A stretch of 64,000 nucleotides of DNA from Planctomycetota bacterium. GTDB lineage: Bacteria > Planctomycetota > Planctomycetia > Isosphaerales > Isosphaeraceae. Below, piece by piece: positions 63,401 to 64,000 of this stretch (within the stretch, counting starts at the first letter, position 1; each line of letters starts with the position of its first letter). A program made the position numbers and the translations under genes. The notes beneath the pieces were generated by a model that saw only the letters and a list, made by a program, of their open reading frames with translations, searched no databases and had not been told where the DNA came from. The stretch is taken from positions 1 to 64,000 of the forward strand of contig JAQGHR010000068.1 of assembly GCA_028291545.1 (NCBI GenBank), given 5' to 3'.

Positions 63401-64000
63401 TCAACCCCAGGGGGCCATGCCGGACAGCCACTTGATCAAACCGTAACCGATGGGTGTCGTCGAGCCCCGTTGATCGTACAGGTTTGCCACCATGTCCATG
63501 CTCACGAAGGCCATGAGCAGCATCAGGAAGGCGGCGACGCCGAGGACCGAGACCCAGGCCCCGCCCCACTCGACTTCGGGACCGCTGCGGGTGGCCACCG
63601 CCGGAGACGCCGAGGCACGGACCGCAGCCTGCGACGGCGTGGCGGGTGCGTCGTCCGATTCGACATCCCCCCAGGCGCTGTCCGTCTCGCCCGACACTTC
63701 GTCGCCGTCGTCGCCGTACTCGTCATCGTCGGCAAGGCTGGCCGGACCCATCGCCGTGGCGGCGTTCTCGTCGATCTCGTCCTCGTCCAGAGCGAAGACC
63801 TCCGAAGCCGACTCGCCCTCGTCGAGGTCGAAGTCGCTGGCGGCTTCGAGCTGGACCGTCCGGTCGTCCTGGCCGCTGTCGAGGGCGTCGACCTCGAAGT
63901 CGGTGTCCTCGAAGATGTCCTTCTCGCCCTTCTTCTTCTTGATCGGCAGGGACGTGGCCGAGGGGTCCATCGCGCTGCCCTTGATGGGCAGGGACGTCTC
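63401..64000 (-). CDS. Acidic single-pass membrane protein, C-terminal part (runs off window)
   Basis: The reading frame is open to the window edge. From 63970 it holds 189 residues, and before that the frame continues with ETSLPIKGSAMDPSATSLPI. It is rich in D and E (for example ALDEDEIDENAATAMG) and ends with a membrane segment (about 50 residues from the end, WVSVLGVAAFLMLLMAFVSM). In planctomycetes a C-terminus like this often belongs to a protein whose N-terminus is a MerR/excisionase-type DNA-binding domain, but that part is outside the window, so the start and name cannot be given. Confidence 0.6.
   Translation of the reverse strand, partial: ETSLPIKGSAMDPSATSLPIKKKKGEKDIFEDTDFEVDALDSGQDDRTVQLEAASDFDLDEGESASEVFALDEDEIDENAATAMGPASLADDDEYGDDGDEVSGETDSAWGDVESDDAPATPSQAAVRASASPAVATRSGPEVEWGGAWVSVLGVAAFLMLLMAFVSMDMVANLYDQRGSTTPIGYGLIKWLSGMAPWG

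Overview
The window looks like chromosomal DNA from a planctomycete, most likely the Isosphaeraceae group (Singulisphaera/Paludisphaera-like). I infer this from the high GC content, an extracellular protein carrying the planctomycete LEPRALLA-type N-terminal motif, a TIGR03067-like secreted protein, several Tat-exported proteins, many large lineage-specific secreted proteins, and a glycine/alanine-rich secretin cluster. No rRNA, tRNA or CRISPR array was seen.

Layout. 1-124: the right end of an insertion sequence, with the transposase C-terminus, has cut an aminotransferase gene (125-454). 432-5089, minus strand: ilvE, a LolD/LolE-type ABC pair and lysS. 5188-9905: a VOC protein, a LarA-family racemase, a Tat-exported aldo/keto reductase, a glycine-zipper stress protein and a type IB topoisomerase. 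9945-15191, minus: a GldA/GldF/GldG-like ABC-2 export module with a GxxExxY-protein remnant inside it. 15336-17014: a MocA-like nucleotidyltransferase overlapping an XdhC protein. 17411-19714, plus: maf, a small membrane-protein gene split by a 173-bp MITE, and an M28 peptidase or glutaminyl cyclase. 20647-23709: a large secreted protein. 24127-35645: the main assembly of the window, a PilM-PilN fusion, two PilO/PilP-position proteins and a giant secretin. 36803-39833: assimilatory sulfate activation and reduction (APS reductase, Rrf2 regulator, ATP sulfurylase/APS kinase fusion). 40063-47935: mtnA, alanine dehydrogenase, a Calx-beta surface protein and der. 48065-50040: two membrane proteins (one apparently frameshifted) and cobM. 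50048-55791: a Tat-exported protein, a DMT transporter, a TRASH-tailed exported protein, a zinc-ribbon membrane protein and a GT39-like glycosyltransferase. 55870-59540: a sigma-54 response regulator, a TIGR03067-like protein and a sensor kinase. 59718-63970: an M48 peptidase and small exported proteins, ending in an acidic membrane-anchored protein that runs off the window.

Most genes are ordinary metabolism or housekeeping. The most informative observations are: (i) a non-autonomous transposable element with 8-bp target duplications whose removal restores an open reading frame exactly; (ii) a sulfate adenylyltransferase gene whose only sensible start appears to be ATT; (iii) the PilMN-fusion/giant-secretin cluster with tandem N-terminal repeats, a candidate planctomycete-specific envelope machine; (iv) a dispersed family of palindromic repeats, one copy enclosing a GxxExxY fragment; (v) a probable frameshift in a membrane-protein gene, placed by a ribosome binding site in the other frame.
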